Shown: positions 50,810 through 60,543, counted from the stretch's first letter. The stretch: DNA of 64,000 nt from JALYYC01 sp039922495 (GCA_039922495.1 JBDTEO010000028.1:79248-143247), one strand, 5' to 3'. Translations and numbers: made by a program. The notes: generated from the letters alone by a model not told the origin.

Positions 50810-52362
50810 GCAACTGCCTCCAATTCATTCGGCGTGTGGAGCGTGAAACGGAAGGTCGCGCCCTTTCCCGGCTCGGAGTCCACCCAGATCCGGCCGCCGT
50901 GCCGCTCGACGATCTTCTTGCAGATGGCCAGGCCAATACCCGTCCCCTCGTACTCCTCGCGCTTGTGAAGACGCTGGAAGATGAGGAAGATCCGGTCTCG
51001 GTACTCGGGCCGGATGCCGATCCCGTTGTCACCGACTGAGAAGACCCACTCGCCACCCTTCCGTTCGGCGCCGACCCTGATCTCCGGCTGCGCCTCCTTG
51101 CAGAACTTGAGCCCATTGCCGATCAGGTTCTGAAAGACCTGGGTCAGCTGCGGCGGGCTTGCCATCACGGTCGGCAACTGGCCGATTATCACGGCCGCGC
51201 CACGCTCGGCAATCGCCACCTGCAGGTTGGCCAGCGCGCGATCGAGCGCCGCCCGCGAGTCCGTTGGCAAGCTCGCCCTGTCTTCCTTTCCGACGCGGGA
51301 GTAGGTGAGCAGGTCGTTGATCAGCGATCGCATCCGGGTCACGCCTTCCATGGCGAAGGTCATGAACTCGTCGGCATCGGCATCGAGCTTTCCCGCGTAG
51401 CGGCGCTTGAGCAAGCTCGTATAGCTGCCGACCATCCGAAGCGGCTCCTGCAGGTCGTGTGAGGCAATGTAGGCGAACTGCTCCAGCTCGGCATTGGAAC
51501 GCCGCAGCTCCTCCTGGACGAGCTTGTGTTCGGCTACCACCTCGCGCTCCTTCTCCGTAATCTTCCGCAGACTGCCCACCATGCGGATAATGGCGCCCGA
51601 TAGCGTCCCGATCTCGTCGGCACGGCCGAGTCGCGGCAGATCGATCAGCTCGCCTCCCGCAATGCGTTCGGCGCCGCGGGTCAGCAAGGCCAGCGGTCGG
51701 GAGATGCTTTCCGCCGACCACAACCCGGCCATGACGGTCAGGCCCGCCCCGAGCAGCCAGAACAAGCCTGTAAGAACCAGCCAGCCCTCCGTGGTTTTGT
51801 CTGCCGTCGCGATGTCGAGGTCGACGTCTGCCTTGATGCTGCCCTGGACCTCGTCGACGGCACCCTGGATCGCGTCCATCAGCGAATAGTGGCTCGACTC
51901 GACATCGTCCACGGGTTTTCCCGCCCTAACCAGCGCGAAATTGCTCTCCGCTTGTGCCTCTCGGGCCGCGATGGCCCTGGCCAGGTCGCCCAGAGGCAGC
52001 GCCAGCTGTGTGTTGTCGGCGGAGAGGACCCGGAGCTGGCGAAGGTCTTCATGGACGGCGGGCTTGACCTGAAAATAGGTGTTGAGGAATTCATCGCGCG
52101 CGGATCCGGCGAGCGGCGAGTTCGTATAACGCGTGATCGCCGTCTCCTCGAGGTAGATCTCGCTGGTGAGATCGTTCAGGGTGCTGAAGGACGCGATTTC
52201 CTGACTGGAAAAATCGTGAAACTGATTGCCCGACTGGTACGCCCGTGCGAAGGTCAAAAGCCCCGTGCCGAGCAGGATCAGCAGGATGAAGCCGTAGCCG
52301 GCGGCGATCCGCTGGAAGACGTTCAACCTGAGCCCGTGCACGCGACGGCCCAGGTTGCGCAT
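50806..52362 (-). CDS. membrane sensor histidine kinase
   Basis: 518 residues. Two membrane helices flank an extracytoplasmic helical sensor of about 150 residues (first helix ILLILLGTGLLTFARAY, second LVLTGLFWLLGAGLTVMAGL). Then come HAMP (PLALLTRGAERIAGGELIDL), a coiled coil, HisKA with the phospho-His in YIASHDLQEPLRMVGSYTSL, and HATPase (LIGNGLKFC, VGDNGIGIRPEYRDRIFLIF). It drives the downstream Rcp-like and GGDEF proteins. It is divergent from a related kinase at 52516. Confidence 0.93.
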   Translation of the reverse strand: MRNLGRRVHGLRLNVFQRIAAGYGFILLILLGTGLLTFARAYQSGNQFHDFSSQEIASFSTLNDLTSEIYLEETAITRYTNSPLAGSARDEFLNTYFQVKPAVHEDLRQLRVLSADNTQLALPLGDLARAIAAREAQAESNFALVRAGKPVDDVESSHYSLMDAIQGAVDEVQGSIKADVDLDIATADKTTEGWLVLTGLFWLLGAGLTVMAGLWSAESISRPLALLTRGAERIAGGELIDLPRLGRADEIGTLSGAIIRMVGSLRKITEKEREVVAEHKLVQEELRRSNAELEQFAYIASHDLQEPLRMVGSYTSLLKRRYAGKLDADADEFMTFAMEGVTRMRSLINDLLTYSRVGKEDRASLPTDSRAALDRALANLQVAIAERGAAVIIGQLPTVMASPPQLTQVFQNLIGNGLKFCKEAQPEIRVGAERKGGEWVFSVGDNGIGIRPEYRDRIFLIFQRLHKREEYEGTGIGLAICKKIVERHGGRIWVDSEPGKGATFRFTLHTPNELEAVA

Positions 52363-52515
52363 CTACCCCGTTGAACGCGCGGCGGTCGGAGACCGTGTTC
52401 GCGTTACGAGCATCACGGAGAGTCGCCACCGCCACCGTGCGTGCTAATCGCGACCGATCGATTGGTAGGCGGTTTTACCTAGGAACGGATTGCGCAGGCA
52501 GCGAGTTGCTACTTA

Positions 52516-54336
52516 GTGCGGCATGCGTCCCTCGTTGCCCGTGCCCGGATCCTCCTCATCTCGGGTTGGGCGGCGCTCGTCGCGGCCATCGTCGTTTCCG
52601 GCTACGGGGCGTGGGCGGCCAGGGATGGGTACCTGCGGGCCGATGCCGCTCGGCAGGTCGAGCTGGCGAACAAGGACCTCCTGGTCGGCATGGTGAACCA
52701 GGAAAGCGGGCTTCGCGGCTATATCAACAGCGCCGATCCCGTCTTTCTCGAACCGTACAATCTCGGCGCCACCGAGATCCACGCGGCTCTCCAGCAGCTG
52801 GCCGTCGGCATTACGGATCAAGACCTTCGGACCGGGTTGAACGCTTCCCGTGCGGCGTCTCAGGCTTGGCAGGCCTGGGCGACTCGACGCAAGGAAAGGG
52901 TCGATGCATCAGGGGCAGCGTTGAACGACGTCTCGGAGTCCAGAGCCGGCAAGACCCTCTTCGACACATTCAGGAACACGAACGGAAAGTTCCAGACGAC
53001 CGTCGACGGACAGGTCGCCCAGGCAATCGCGGGCGCGCGCAGGGGACAGCAGCTCGGCTTCGCGCTGCTGCTCGCCGCCGGCCTCATCGCGGCGGCCATC
53101 CTGGCAGCCCTGGGCCGAACCTTGATCAACGGCACCCTTCGACCAATCGCCGGGCTGGCCGCCAGCGCCCGCGACCTCGCCGCGGGGCGGCCTGCGCGCG
53201 TGCTGGCGTCCAAACGCAGCGACGAAGTTGGCGACCTCTCCCGTGCCCTGGCCGCCTGGCAGGCGACCGCCAAGGACCGCGATCACATCTTTACCCTCTC
53301 GGCCGACATGTTCGCCGTCGCTGGTTTCGACGGAATTTTCAGGACGGTCAATCCCTCCTGGGAGCGGGTCACCGGCTGGAGCGCGCTCGAGCTGACCAGC
53401 AAGCCGTACATCGAATTCGTCCACCCGGACGACCGGGCGGCCACCATCGCGGAAGGCGGCAAGCTGGCCGAAGGCGCCAAGACCATCTCCTTCCGGAATC
53501 GATACCAGTGCCAGGATGGGTCGTACCGCTGGCTCGAGTGGACGGCGGTGCCGGTGGAGGAGGAGAAACGCTTCTATGCCGTGGCGCGGGACGTCACCGA
53601 CCAGCAGTCCGCGGATGATTCGATCCGCGCGCTGAACGGGGAACTGGAAGCGTTTAGTTACAGCGTCTCGCATGACCTGCGTGCACCGCTGCGGGCGATT
53701 CACGGTTTCGTCCGCATCATCCTCGAGGACCACAGCGACGAGTTCCATGGTGAAGCGCGTCGATACCTCGACCTGGTGGCCGCCAACGCCCAGCAGATGG
53801 GTCGGCTGGTTGACGACCTGCTGCGGTTCTCGCGGCTGGGCCGCCAGGCCTTGAATACACAGCACGTCAGTGCGAACGCGATCGTCCGTGGTGCCCTTGA
53901 CCAGTTGCAGGCGGAGCTGGAGGGACGGGCCGCCGAGTTGACGATCGGCGATCTGCCGTCGCTTGACGGGGACCCCACCCTGTTGCAGCAAGTCTTCCTC
54001 AACCTGATCGGCAATGCCATCAAGTACACCAAGGGCCGCGAGCCGGCCCGCATCGAGGTCGGGTCTCGAACTGATCCCAACCACGACGTCGTCTATTTCG
54101 TCAAGGACAACGGCGCCGGTTTCGACATGCAGTACGCGGACAAGCTCTTCGGGGTCTTCCAGCGTCTGCATCGCAGCGATGAGTACGAGGGGACGGGCGT
54201 TGGCCTGGCCCTGGTCCAACGAATCATCATCAAGCACGGCGGGCGCATCTGGGCTGACGCGGCCGTCGGCCGGGGCGCGACATTCTCGTTCACCCTTGGA
54301 GGTGCACCGGCATGGCAATTGCAAGCGGCAGCATAG
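52516..54336 (+). CDS. membrane sensor histidine kinase with CHASE3, HAMP and PAS
   Basis: 606 residues. First helix LLISGWAALVAAIVVSGYGA, CHASE3-like helical sensor (LLVGMVNQESGLRGYINSAD), second helix, HAMP, a PAS domain (FAVAGFDGIFRTVNPSWERV), HisKA with SYSVSHDLRAPLRAIHGFVR, and HATPase (LIGNAIKYTKG, VKDNGAGFDMQYADKLFGVF). GTG 52516 is the start. The kinase core resembles that of the divergent neighbour. It overlaps the Rcp-like gene behind it by 25 bp. Confidence 0.93.
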   Translation: MRHASLVARARILLISGWAALVAAIVVSGYGAWAARDGYLRADAARQVELANKDLLVGMVNQESGLRGYINSADPVFLEPYNLGATEIHAALQQLAVGITDQDLRTGLNASRAASQAWQAWATRRKERVDASGAALNDVSESRAGKTLFDTFRNTNGKFQTTVDGQVAQAIAGARRGQQLGFALLLAAGLIAAAILAALGRTLINGTLRPIAGLAASARDLAAGRPARVLASKRSDEVGDLSRALAAWQATAKDRDHIFTLSADMFAVAGFDGIFRTVNPSWERVTGWSALELTSKPYIEFVHPDDRAATIAEGGKLAEGAKTISFRNRYQCQDGSYRWLEWTAVPVEEEKRFYAVARDVTDQQSADDSIRALNGELEAFSYSVSHDLRAPLRAIHGFVRIILEDHSDEFHGEARRYLDLVAANAQQMGRLVDDLLRFSRLGRQALNTQHVSANAIVRGALDQLQAELEGRAAELTIGDLPSLDGDPTLLQQVFLNLIGNAIKYTKGREPARIEVGSRTDPNHDVVYFVKDNGAGFDMQYADKLFGVFQRLHRSDEYEGTGVGLALVQRIIIKHGGRIWADAAVGRGATFSFTLGGAPAWQLQAAA

Positions 54337-54770
54337 AAATTCTTCTCGTCGAGGACAATCCGAGCGACGCGGAACTGACCCTTCATGCCCTGCAGAAGAA
54401 CAAGCTCGCCAACCACATCCATCTGGTTCGGGACGGGGCGGAAGCGCTTGAATACATCTTTGCCACCGGCGCCTACGCGGCCCGAAGCCTGGCGGATCGG
54501 CCCAAACTGATCCTGCTCGATCTCAAGCTGCCCAAGGTCGACGGCCTGGAGGTGCTTCGCCGCATCAAGGCGGATGCCGCGACACGGACGATCCCCGTGG
54601 TCCTGCTGACCTCGTCGCGCGAGGATCGCGACATCGTCGAGGGCTACCGCCTTGGCGTCAATAGCTACATCGTCAAACCAGTGGACTTCGATCAGTTCAC
54701 GAATGCCGTTCGGGAACTCGGCATGTACTGGCTTTTGTTGAACAAGCCACCGGTCGGCAAGGCCGCCTGA
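54312..54770 (+). CDS. single-domain response regulator (Rcp1-like)
   Basis: 152 residues, receiver only: EILLVEDNPSDAELTLHALQ, phospho-Asp in LILLDLKLPKVDGLEV, VVLLTSSRED and YIVKPVDFDQF. It is a close relative of the regulator at 50363. Start ATG 54312 lies inside the kinase gene; the next gene begins 2 bp after its stop. Confidence 0.93.
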   Translation: MAIASGSIEILLVEDNPSDAELTLHALQKNKLANHIHLVRDGAEALEYIFATGAYAARSLADRPKLILLDLKLPKVDGLEVLRRIKADAATRTIPVVLLTSSREDRDIVEGYRLGVNSYIVKPVDFDQFTNAVRELGMYWLLLNKPPVGKAA

Positions 54771-54772
54771 CC

Positions 54773-57700
54773 GTGCCCGGCCGGCGCATCCGCCTTCTGA
54801 TGGTCGAGGACCGCCTCAGCGACGCCGAGCTGGTCCTCCAGGAGCTACGGCGCGCCGGCCTGGATCCGGTCTGGGAACGCGTCGACGATGAGGCCGGCTT
54901 TCGCGCCAGGCTGCCGGCGGGTTTCGACCTCATCCTCGCTGATTTCTATCTGCCACAGTTCGACGGATTGAAGGCGTTGGCCATCCTCAAGGAGATCGGC
55001 CTCGATATCCCCTTCATCGTCGTGTCCGGGACCATCAGTGAAAAGTCGGCGGTGGACTCGATGCGCGGCGGCGCCCAGGATTACATCTTCAAGGACAACC
55101 TTTCGCGGCTCGCCGTCGCGGCGACGCGCGAACTCGAGGCCGCCGACAAGCGCCGGTCGCGGGCTCGGGCAGGCCATGAGACGGCGGCTCGATTGGAGGC
55201 CATCATCGATACCTCGCTCGACGCGGTCGTCTCGATGGACGACGAGGGACGAATTCTCGGCTGGAATCCGCAGGCGGAGGCCATCTTCGGCTGGACCGCG
55301 CAGGAAGCGTGCGGCCGCCTCCTCGGCGAAACGATCATTCCACCCGCAGACCGCGGCGCCCACGCCGTCGGGCTGGCGCACTACCTGCGGACCGGCGAGA
55401 CGCGCATCCTGAACCGACGGATCGAGGTGACCGCCGTCCACCGGGACACCCACGAGTTTCCGATTGAATTGTCAATCACGGCCCTGACCGAGGGTGAACG
55501 CAGAAGGTTCAGCGGCTTCATGCGTGATATCACCGATCGCAAGCGGGCGGAACGCATGCGAGACGCGCACGGGGTCGTCAGTCGCGCCTTGAGCCAGGGG
55601 GGCAGTCTGGAGAGCGTGCTGGCCATCGTGCTCCACGGGATCGGGTCGCGGCTCGGCTGGGACATCGGCCAGGTATGGCTCCTCGACCAGCGCGATGGGA
55701 TGCTCCGGTGCGACCACCAGTGGGTAGGGGATGCGCCGGGTGTCTCGGATTTCGCAACCGAAAACAAGGCCGCACGCTTCGCTCCCGGGGACGGGGTGGT
55801 CGGCCACGTCTGGCTTGACCGCCAGACGCTCTGGGTGGAGGACATCGCGCAGGCGCAGAATTTCCGCCTCGCGGCAACCGCCGCGCGCGCCGGGGTGACC
55901 TCCGCGGTGTTCACGCCGCTGTTCTCCGGCACCGAGCTCAACGGTGTCGTCCAGTTTTTCTCGCGAGCGCGCCGTCCCAGTGAGCCATCCCTGGTGCAGT
56001 TGATGGGCGACCTGAGCGGCCGGATGGGTGAGTTCATCAGCCGGACCCAGAGCGAGGAGGCGCTCCGCGAAAGCGAGGCGCGCTTCCGCGGCCTCTTCTA
56101 CGACGTTGCCCTGGCGCAGGCGCTCCTCTCAGTGCCGCAGAACCTGGTCCTTGCGGCCAACCCGGCGTTCTGCCGGTTCCTTGGCTACGAACAGCAGGAG
56201 CTGGTTGGGAAACCGAGCCGGATCCTCATTGATCCTGATCGCGTCGGTCCGGCCTGGCAGTTCGCGGCCCTGACCACCGCCGCACCCTCGTACCAACTGG
56301 ACGGGCGTCTGATCCGAAGGGATGGTGAGGCCGTCTGGGCGGCGCTCAGCGTGTCGGCGTTGTTCGATGAGGCTGGCCGGCCAAAGACGCTCCTGGTCCA
56401 GGCGCAGGACATCACCCAGCGCCGTGAAGCTGAGCGGTCCCTCGCCGAAGCCCAGGAACAGCTTCGCCACCGCGCCGGCCATGACGCGATGACCGAGCTG
56501 CCCAACCGGGTGTACCTACAGGAACGGCTGCAGGAGCTGCTGCGCGGCCCCGACCCGCACCTCGGCCTGATCGTTCTTGATCTCGACCACTTCAAGGAAG
56601 TCAACGACTCCTTCGGCCACCTCGCCGGCGACGAACTCATCACGCAGATTGGCCCGCGCATCCAGGCTTGCTTTCGGCGCGAGGACCTGGTCGCGCGCAT
56701 CGGGGGCGATGAGTTCGGCATCGTCGTTGCTGGGGCGAGCGCAGCGCTCGCCTGCACGCTTGCCGAAAAATTGGCCGACTCCCTGGCACAGCCGTTCACC
56801 GTCCAGGGCCAGGCGCTGGCCGTCGAGGCAAGCCTTGGCATCGCGACCTGCCCAGACCATGGCGTGACCGCCGAGGATCTCATGCGCCGCGCCGACATCG
56901 CCCTGCATGTCGCCAAGCGAGCACCCGGCACCGCCGCCATGTACAGCCCCGACTATGAAGGCGAGGGAGCGAGTCACCTGACCTTGATGGCCGACCTCCG
57001 GTCGGCGATCCAGGGCAACAATCTGTTGGTCTATTACCAGCCGCTGGTCAATGTGAAGACCGGGCTCGTGGTGCGGTTCGAAGCGCTGCTTCGCTGGCCG
57101 CACGCCGTGCGCGGCCTGGTGCCGCCCGACCAGTTCATTCCCTTCGCGGAAAAGACCGGGGTGATCCAGCCACTCACCGATTGGGTGCTGCGGAATGTCC
57201 TCAAGCAAACGCGGACCTGGCATGAAGCCGGCCATGATCTCGGCGTCGCGGTGAACATCTCGATGCGCAACCTCATGGATCCGGGCCTGGCCGAGCGAAT
57301 CGCCCTCCTGCTGCAGGAGGTCCCGGTGTCATCGCCAGGAGGGGAGCCCTTGCTCAGCCTCGAGGTCACGGAAGGCGTCGTCATGGCGGACCCGAAGCGC
57401 GCGGTGGACCGCCTGGCACAGCTGCGGCGGCTGGGTATTCGCCTCTCGGTGGACGATTTCGGGACGGGCTACTCCTCGCTGGCCTACCTGTCCCGGCTGC
57501 CGATCAATGAGATGAAGATCGATCGCTCGTTCATCTTTGGCATGGCGGATGACCCCAATAAGGCGGCGGTCGTCCGGGCGGCGCTCGATCTGGGCCACAA
57601 CCTCCGCCTCGAAGTGGTCGCGGAAGGCGTCGAAGACAAGCGCACCTGGGACCTCCTGTTCGTGCTTGGCTGCGACATCGCCCAGGGCTACTTCATCTGT

Positions 57701-57787
57701 CCCCCGATGCCCGCCGAGGGCGTCATCCCCTGGCTCCTCACCTCGCCCTACGGCGGCATCGCCACGGCGATTCCCGCTGCCGCCTGA
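54773..57787 (+). CDS. receiver-PAS-GAF-PAS-GGDEF-EAL cyclic di-GMP protein
   Basis: 1004 residues. In order: receiver (LLMVEDRLSDAELVLQEL, phospho-Asp in LILADFYLPQFDG), PAS about 140-260, GAF about 265-425, PAS about 430-560, GGDEF (RIGGDEFGIV with I-site RRED) and EAL (VRFEALLRWP, LSVDDFGTGYSSLAYLS, MKIDRSFI, VVAEGVEDKR). Catalytic residues of both enzymatic domains look intact, so it could make or degrade cyclic di-GMP; I cannot say which dominates. It is the output of the second kinase module. Confidence 0.95.
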   Translation: MPGRRIRLLMVEDRLSDAELVLQELRRAGLDPVWERVDDEAGFRARLPAGFDLILADFYLPQFDGLKALAILKEIGLDIPFIVVSGTISEKSAVDSMRGGAQDYIFKDNLSRLAVAATRELEAADKRRSRARAGHETAARLEAIIDTSLDAVVSMDDEGRILGWNPQAEAIFGWTAQEACGRLLGETIIPPADRGAHAVGLAHYLRTGETRILNRRIEVTAVHRDTHEFPIELSITALTEGERRRFSGFMRDITDRKRAERMRDAHGVVSRALSQGGSLESVLAIVLHGIGSRLGWDIGQVWLLDQRDGMLRCDHQWVGDAPGVSDFATENKAARFAPGDGVVGHVWLDRQTLWVEDIAQAQNFRLAATAARAGVTSAVFTPLFSGTELNGVVQFFSRARRPSEPSLVQLMGDLSGRMGEFISRTQSEEALRESEARFRGLFYDVALAQALLSVPQNLVLAANPAFCRFLGYEQQELVGKPSRILIDPDRVGPAWQFAALTTAAPSYQLDGRLIRRDGEAVWAALSVSALFDEAGRPKTLLVQAQDITQRREAERSLAEAQEQLRHRAGHDAMTELPNRVYLQERLQELLRGPDPHLGLIVLDLDHFKEVNDSFGHLAGDELITQIGPRIQACFRREDLVARIGGDEFGIVVAGASAALACTLAEKLADSLAQPFTVQGQALAVEASLGIATCPDHGVTAEDLMRRADIALHVAKRAPGTAAMYSPDYEGEGASHLTLMADLRSAIQGNNLLVYYQPLVNVKTGLVVRFEALLRWPHAVRGLVPPDQFIPFAEKTGVIQPLTDWVLRNVLKQTRTWHEAGHDLGVAVNISMRNLMDPGLAERIALLLQEVPVSSPGGEPLLSLEVTEGVVMADPKRAVDRLAQLRRLGIRLSVDDFGTGYSSLAYLSRLPINEMKIDRSFIFGMADDPNKAAVVRAALDLGHNLRLEVVAEGVEDKRTWDLLFVLGCDIAQGYFICPPMPAEGVIPWLLTSPYGGIATAIPAAA

Positions 57788-57992
57788 ATACCGCGTAGAG
57801 TGCGCACCGTCGACGCTATTGGGGGGTCCGCAGATACGAGCATCACCGCACCGAGTGAGATCGTTAGGGCCTGGGTAAATAGATAATGTGCCCCTCGTGT
57901 GAAGAGGGCTTGGGCCGTCAGGTCCCCCGGATGAGGTTCGCCACGGTGGCTGAGCCAAGAGTCAATAGAAGGTCTCGAAAAGGAAGCCTGTT

Positions 57993-58436
57993 ATGGCAAC
58001 GATTCTGACCGACCCCAAAGTGCTCGCCGAGAAGTTCAACCGCGCGTTCAATGCGCACGACGAAGTCACGCTGAAGAGCCTTTACGCTGACAGCGCGAAG
58101 TTTCTTGCCCCCGGCGATGTACGCCTGGTCGGCAAGGACGCGATCATCGGCTACACCCAGAATTGGATGAAGGCCCTTCCCGACGCGAAGATCAACGTGA
58201 CCCACGAGATCGTCAGCGCCCCCTGGATCGTCCAGGAATTCGTCTTCAGTGGCACCCACACGGGCCCGCTGACCAGCCCGATGGGCACGATCCAGGCCAC
58301 CAACCGCAAGGTGTCAGGCCAGTGCGTGTCGGTCAGCCGCTACGAGAACGACCTGATCGTCGAGAGCCGCCTCTACTTCGACCTCGTCCAGCTTCTGACC
58401 CAGATCGGCGTCATGCCGATTGTCGCCAAGAACTAG
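57993..58436 (+). CDS. SnoaL-like/NTF2-fold protein
   Basis: 147 residues, one cone-shaped alpha+beta barrel. FNRAFNAHDEVTLKSLYADS at the N-terminus, GKDAIIGYTQNWMKALPDAK and FSGTHTGPLTSPMGTIQATN are typical of SnoaL-like polyketide cyclases/ester cyclases that mostly have unknown substrates. AAGGAAG lies nine bases before the ATG. A 205-bp gap upstream holds no gene. A strong terminator follows. Confidence 0.82.
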   Translation: MATILTDPKVLAEKFNRAFNAHDEVTLKSLYADSAKFLAPGDVRLVGKDAIIGYTQNWMKALPDAKINVTHEIVSAPWIVQEFVFSGTHTGPLTSPMGTIQATNRKVSGQCVSVSRYENDLIVESRLYFDLVQLLTQIGVMPIVAKN

Positions 58437-58457
58437 GCGATTCCGTCGTCGATTGCA

Positions 58458-58490
58458 AAGCGGCACCCGCGGTTGGGTGCCGCTTTTTTT
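58458..58490 (+). terminator. intrinsic terminator after the SnoaL-like gene
   Basis: AAGCGGCACCC-N6-GGGTGCCGCTT followed by T5 more: an 11-bp perfect stem and a clear U-tract. Confidence 0.93.
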
Positions 58491-58610
58491 CATTCATTCG
58501 GATGATTGACTCCGAGTTGATGCAGGCCCATACTCACGCCCTCTGGCCCGGATTCGGGTCCTCCGCCGCGACGCGAACTCGTCAAGTTGCCGTTGCACCT
58601 GGAGGGACCG

Positions 58611-58802
58611 ATGGCCAGGATCGAGCCGAAAGACGCCAGGCGCTGGGTCGCCGTCTACGAGCGCCTGCTCGAGCGGGGCAATGTGCTGCCCTTCGCTCGG
58701 TCCAAGCAGGACCGCGCCCTGCTGCGGCATCGCAACCAGCGGCTGGAGGAACGCCTGGCGTTCTGGAAACGCTGGCGCCAGATGCCTACTTCGTCTTCTT
58801 GA
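58611..58802 (+). CDS. small protein, family member A (WxxxYxxL...RLxFW)
   Basis: 63 residues, helical and basic. ATG 58611 is preceded by GGAGGG, which decides it over the upstream GTG or ATG. It contains RWVAVYERLLERGNVLPFA and ends RNQRLEERLAFWKRW. The two minus-strand genes that follow share these landmarks. It converges with member B, overlapping its end by 17 bp. No known family recognised. Confidence 0.65.
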   Translation: MARIEPKDARRWVAVYERLLERGNVLPFARSKQDRALLRHRNQRLEERLAFWKRWRQMPTSSS

Positions 58803-59076
58803 GCTGATCCCGTCGCTCGCGCCAGAAGGCCAACCGGTCGTGGAAGCGTGCGTCGTCCTTCTCTAAAGCGGGGAGGTCCGTTCGCTCGGTCTCGCGCCGG
58901 GCGGCGGGCGACATCCGCGACATCCTGGCCTTTACCGACTTGATCACGTTATCTTCCAGGTGGACCAGTTCGGTGTACACCAACACCCAGCGCTCGGCCT
59001 CCTGGACCGATGCGGTCGAGGGGTCTTCACCTTCCGCGAGTTCGTCCGACGAATGCGTCGGTCCGTGATCTGGCAT
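58786..59076 (-). CDS. small protein, family member B
   Basis: 96 residues, highly charged, mostly helical. RWVLVYTELVHLEDNVIKSV near residue 28 and RFHDRLAFWRERRDQL at the end match members A and C. The N-terminus is acidic and probably disordered. It starts directly after member C (0 bp gap), so the two are one transcription unit. Unknown function. Confidence 0.7.
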   Translation of the reverse strand: MPDHGPTHSSDELAEGEDPSTASVQEAERWVLVYTELVHLEDNVIKSVKARMSRMSPAARRETERTDLPALEKDDARFHDRLAFWRERRDQLKKTK

Positions 59077-59421
59077 TTACGTCGCTCCCTTACTCGGATT
59101 CGGCCTGATCCCCGCGATCTCCCGCGCCCGTTGCTCCCAGAAGCCCAGTCGCGCCCCATATCGCGTCTTCTGGCGTTCCACCAGTTCGACATCGATTCCC
59201 GCCACTTCCGACGCCGCCTCCTCGGTCATGTTGGGCAGCGTTCGCCTCATGTCGGTCAGGATCTTTGACTTGAAGGCAACCAGTTCGCTGTAGACGGTCA
59301 GCCAGTGCAGGATGTCCCCGGGCTCCATCGTCGCCGGGTTTTCCCCTGGCATCAGCCGCGATTGTTCGACGGCTTTGCGCACCAGCCTTTCTTCGCCGTC
59401 GCCTTCGTTCTCGCCCCCCAT
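59077..59421 (-). CDS. small protein, family member C
   Basis: 114 residues. HWLTVYSELVAFKSKILTDM then MRRTLP near residue 39 and RYGARLGFWEQRAREIAG at the end fit the pattern of members A and B; spacing between the two blocks is the same as in B. Acidic N-terminus, no signal peptide. Unknown function. Confidence 0.7.
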   Translation of the reverse strand: MGGENEGDGEERLVRKAVEQSRLMPGENPATMEPGDILHWLTVYSELVAFKSKILTDMRRTLPNMTEEAASEVAGIDVELVERQKTRYGARLGFWEQRAREIAGIRPNPSKGAT

Positions 59422-59535
59422 GACGCTCGCCAGTTCACTGTAGGCCTATTGCCCCGAACGCGCAAACCCGCAACCGCGCTCCGTACATGCGGTTAAAGTC
59501 TTGGCAGCGCTGTCGGCCATCGCGAGGAGGGAACC

Positions 59536-60543
59536 ATGCTGAAGACCAGGGTCACCGAGCAACTCGGGATCGACCACCCGATCCTATCCGCCGGCTTCGG
59601 TCCGGGCGCGGCGCCCGACGTGGTCGCCGCCGTCTCCAATGCTGGCGGCTGTGGTGTGCTGGGCGCGAGTGGCTTCGCCGTGCCGTACCTCCGCGAGCTG
59701 ATCCGGCGGGTCCGCACGATGACGACCCGGCCGTTTGGGGTGAACCTGGTCATCGAGGACATTGAGGCGGGTCCGATCGAGGCCTGCCTCGAGGAACGGA
59801 TTCCCCTCCTGGTCTTTTTCTGGGGTGATCCGGCGCCCCACGTCGACATGGTGCACCGGGCTGGCACCAAGATCGCAATGCAGGTGGGCTCGGTTGATGA
59901 GGCGCGGCGGGCGGCCGACGCCGGGGTCGACTTCGTCATGCCCCAGGGCGTCGAAGCTGGCGGCCACGTCCGGGGCACCACCGCGCTCTCGATCCTGATC
60001 CCGGCGGTCGTCGATGCGCTGCCGCAGGTTCCGGTCATTGCCGCCGGTGGCGTCGCAGACGGGCGTGGTCTCGTGGCGGCCCTCAGCCTGGGTGCCGAGG
60101 CCGTCTCGATGGGCACCCGCTTTGTCGCCAGCGATGAGGCCTTTGTCCCTCGCGCCTACAAGGAGCGGATCGTGAGCAGCGGGGCCGAGGACACCGTCTA
60201 TACGGAAGACCTCTTTGACGTTGGCTGGCCTGACGCGCCCCACCGGATCCTGCGGAACACCGCCGTCCGGGAGTGGGAGGCGGCGGGAAAGCCTCCCAGT
60301 GGCCGGCGGCCAGGCTCCGGGACCATCATCGCCACGCGAACGCGCGACGGACAGACCTCGGAGATCGAGAGATACTCCAGCGTCACCGCCACCCCGGAGT
60401 ACGCCGGCGACCTCGAATATTTCCCGCTGTGGGCGGGCCAGTCGTGCGGCCTGGTCCACGACATCAAGCCCGCGGGCCAGATCGTTCGGGATACGGTCCG
60501 CGAGGCGGAGCAGGTTATCGGCCGCCTCTGTTCGCCCTCATGA
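59536..60543 (+). CDS. nitronate monooxygenase family protein
   Basis: 335 residues, FMN-binding TIM barrel. ILSAGFGPGAAPDVVAAVSN at the N-terminus, the catalytic His in VEAGGHVRGT, and the FMN phosphate loops VIAAGGVADGRG and GAEAVSMGTRFVAS are diagnostic. GAGGAGGGAACC precedes the ATG. Oxidises alkyl nitronates such as propionate-3-nitronate. Its stop overlaps the proC start as ATGA. Confidence 0.9.
   Translation: MLKTRVTEQLGIDHPILSAGFGPGAAPDVVAAVSNAGGCGVLGASGFAVPYLRELIRRVRTMTTRPFGVNLVIEDIEAGPIEACLEERIPLLVFFWGDPAPHVDMVHRAGTKIAMQVGSVDEARRAADAGVDFVMPQGVEAGGHVRGTTALSILIPAVVDALPQVPVIAAGGVADGRGLVAALSLGAEAVSMGTRFVASDEAFVPRAYKERIVSSGAEDTVYTEDLFDVGWPDAPHRILRNTAVREWEAAGKPPSGRRPGSGTIIATRTRDGQTSEIERYSSVTATPEYAGDLEYFPLWAGQSCGLVHDIKPAGQIVRDTVREAEQVIGRLCSPS

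Noticed and set aside
52363..52515. Structured RNA between the divergent kinases
   Set aside because: No strong stem or conserved element was found in the 153 bp.
57788..57992. Intergenic gap before the SnoaL-like gene as a cyclic di-GMP riboswitch
   Set aside because: The conserved core segments of known cyclic di-GMP aptamers are absent.
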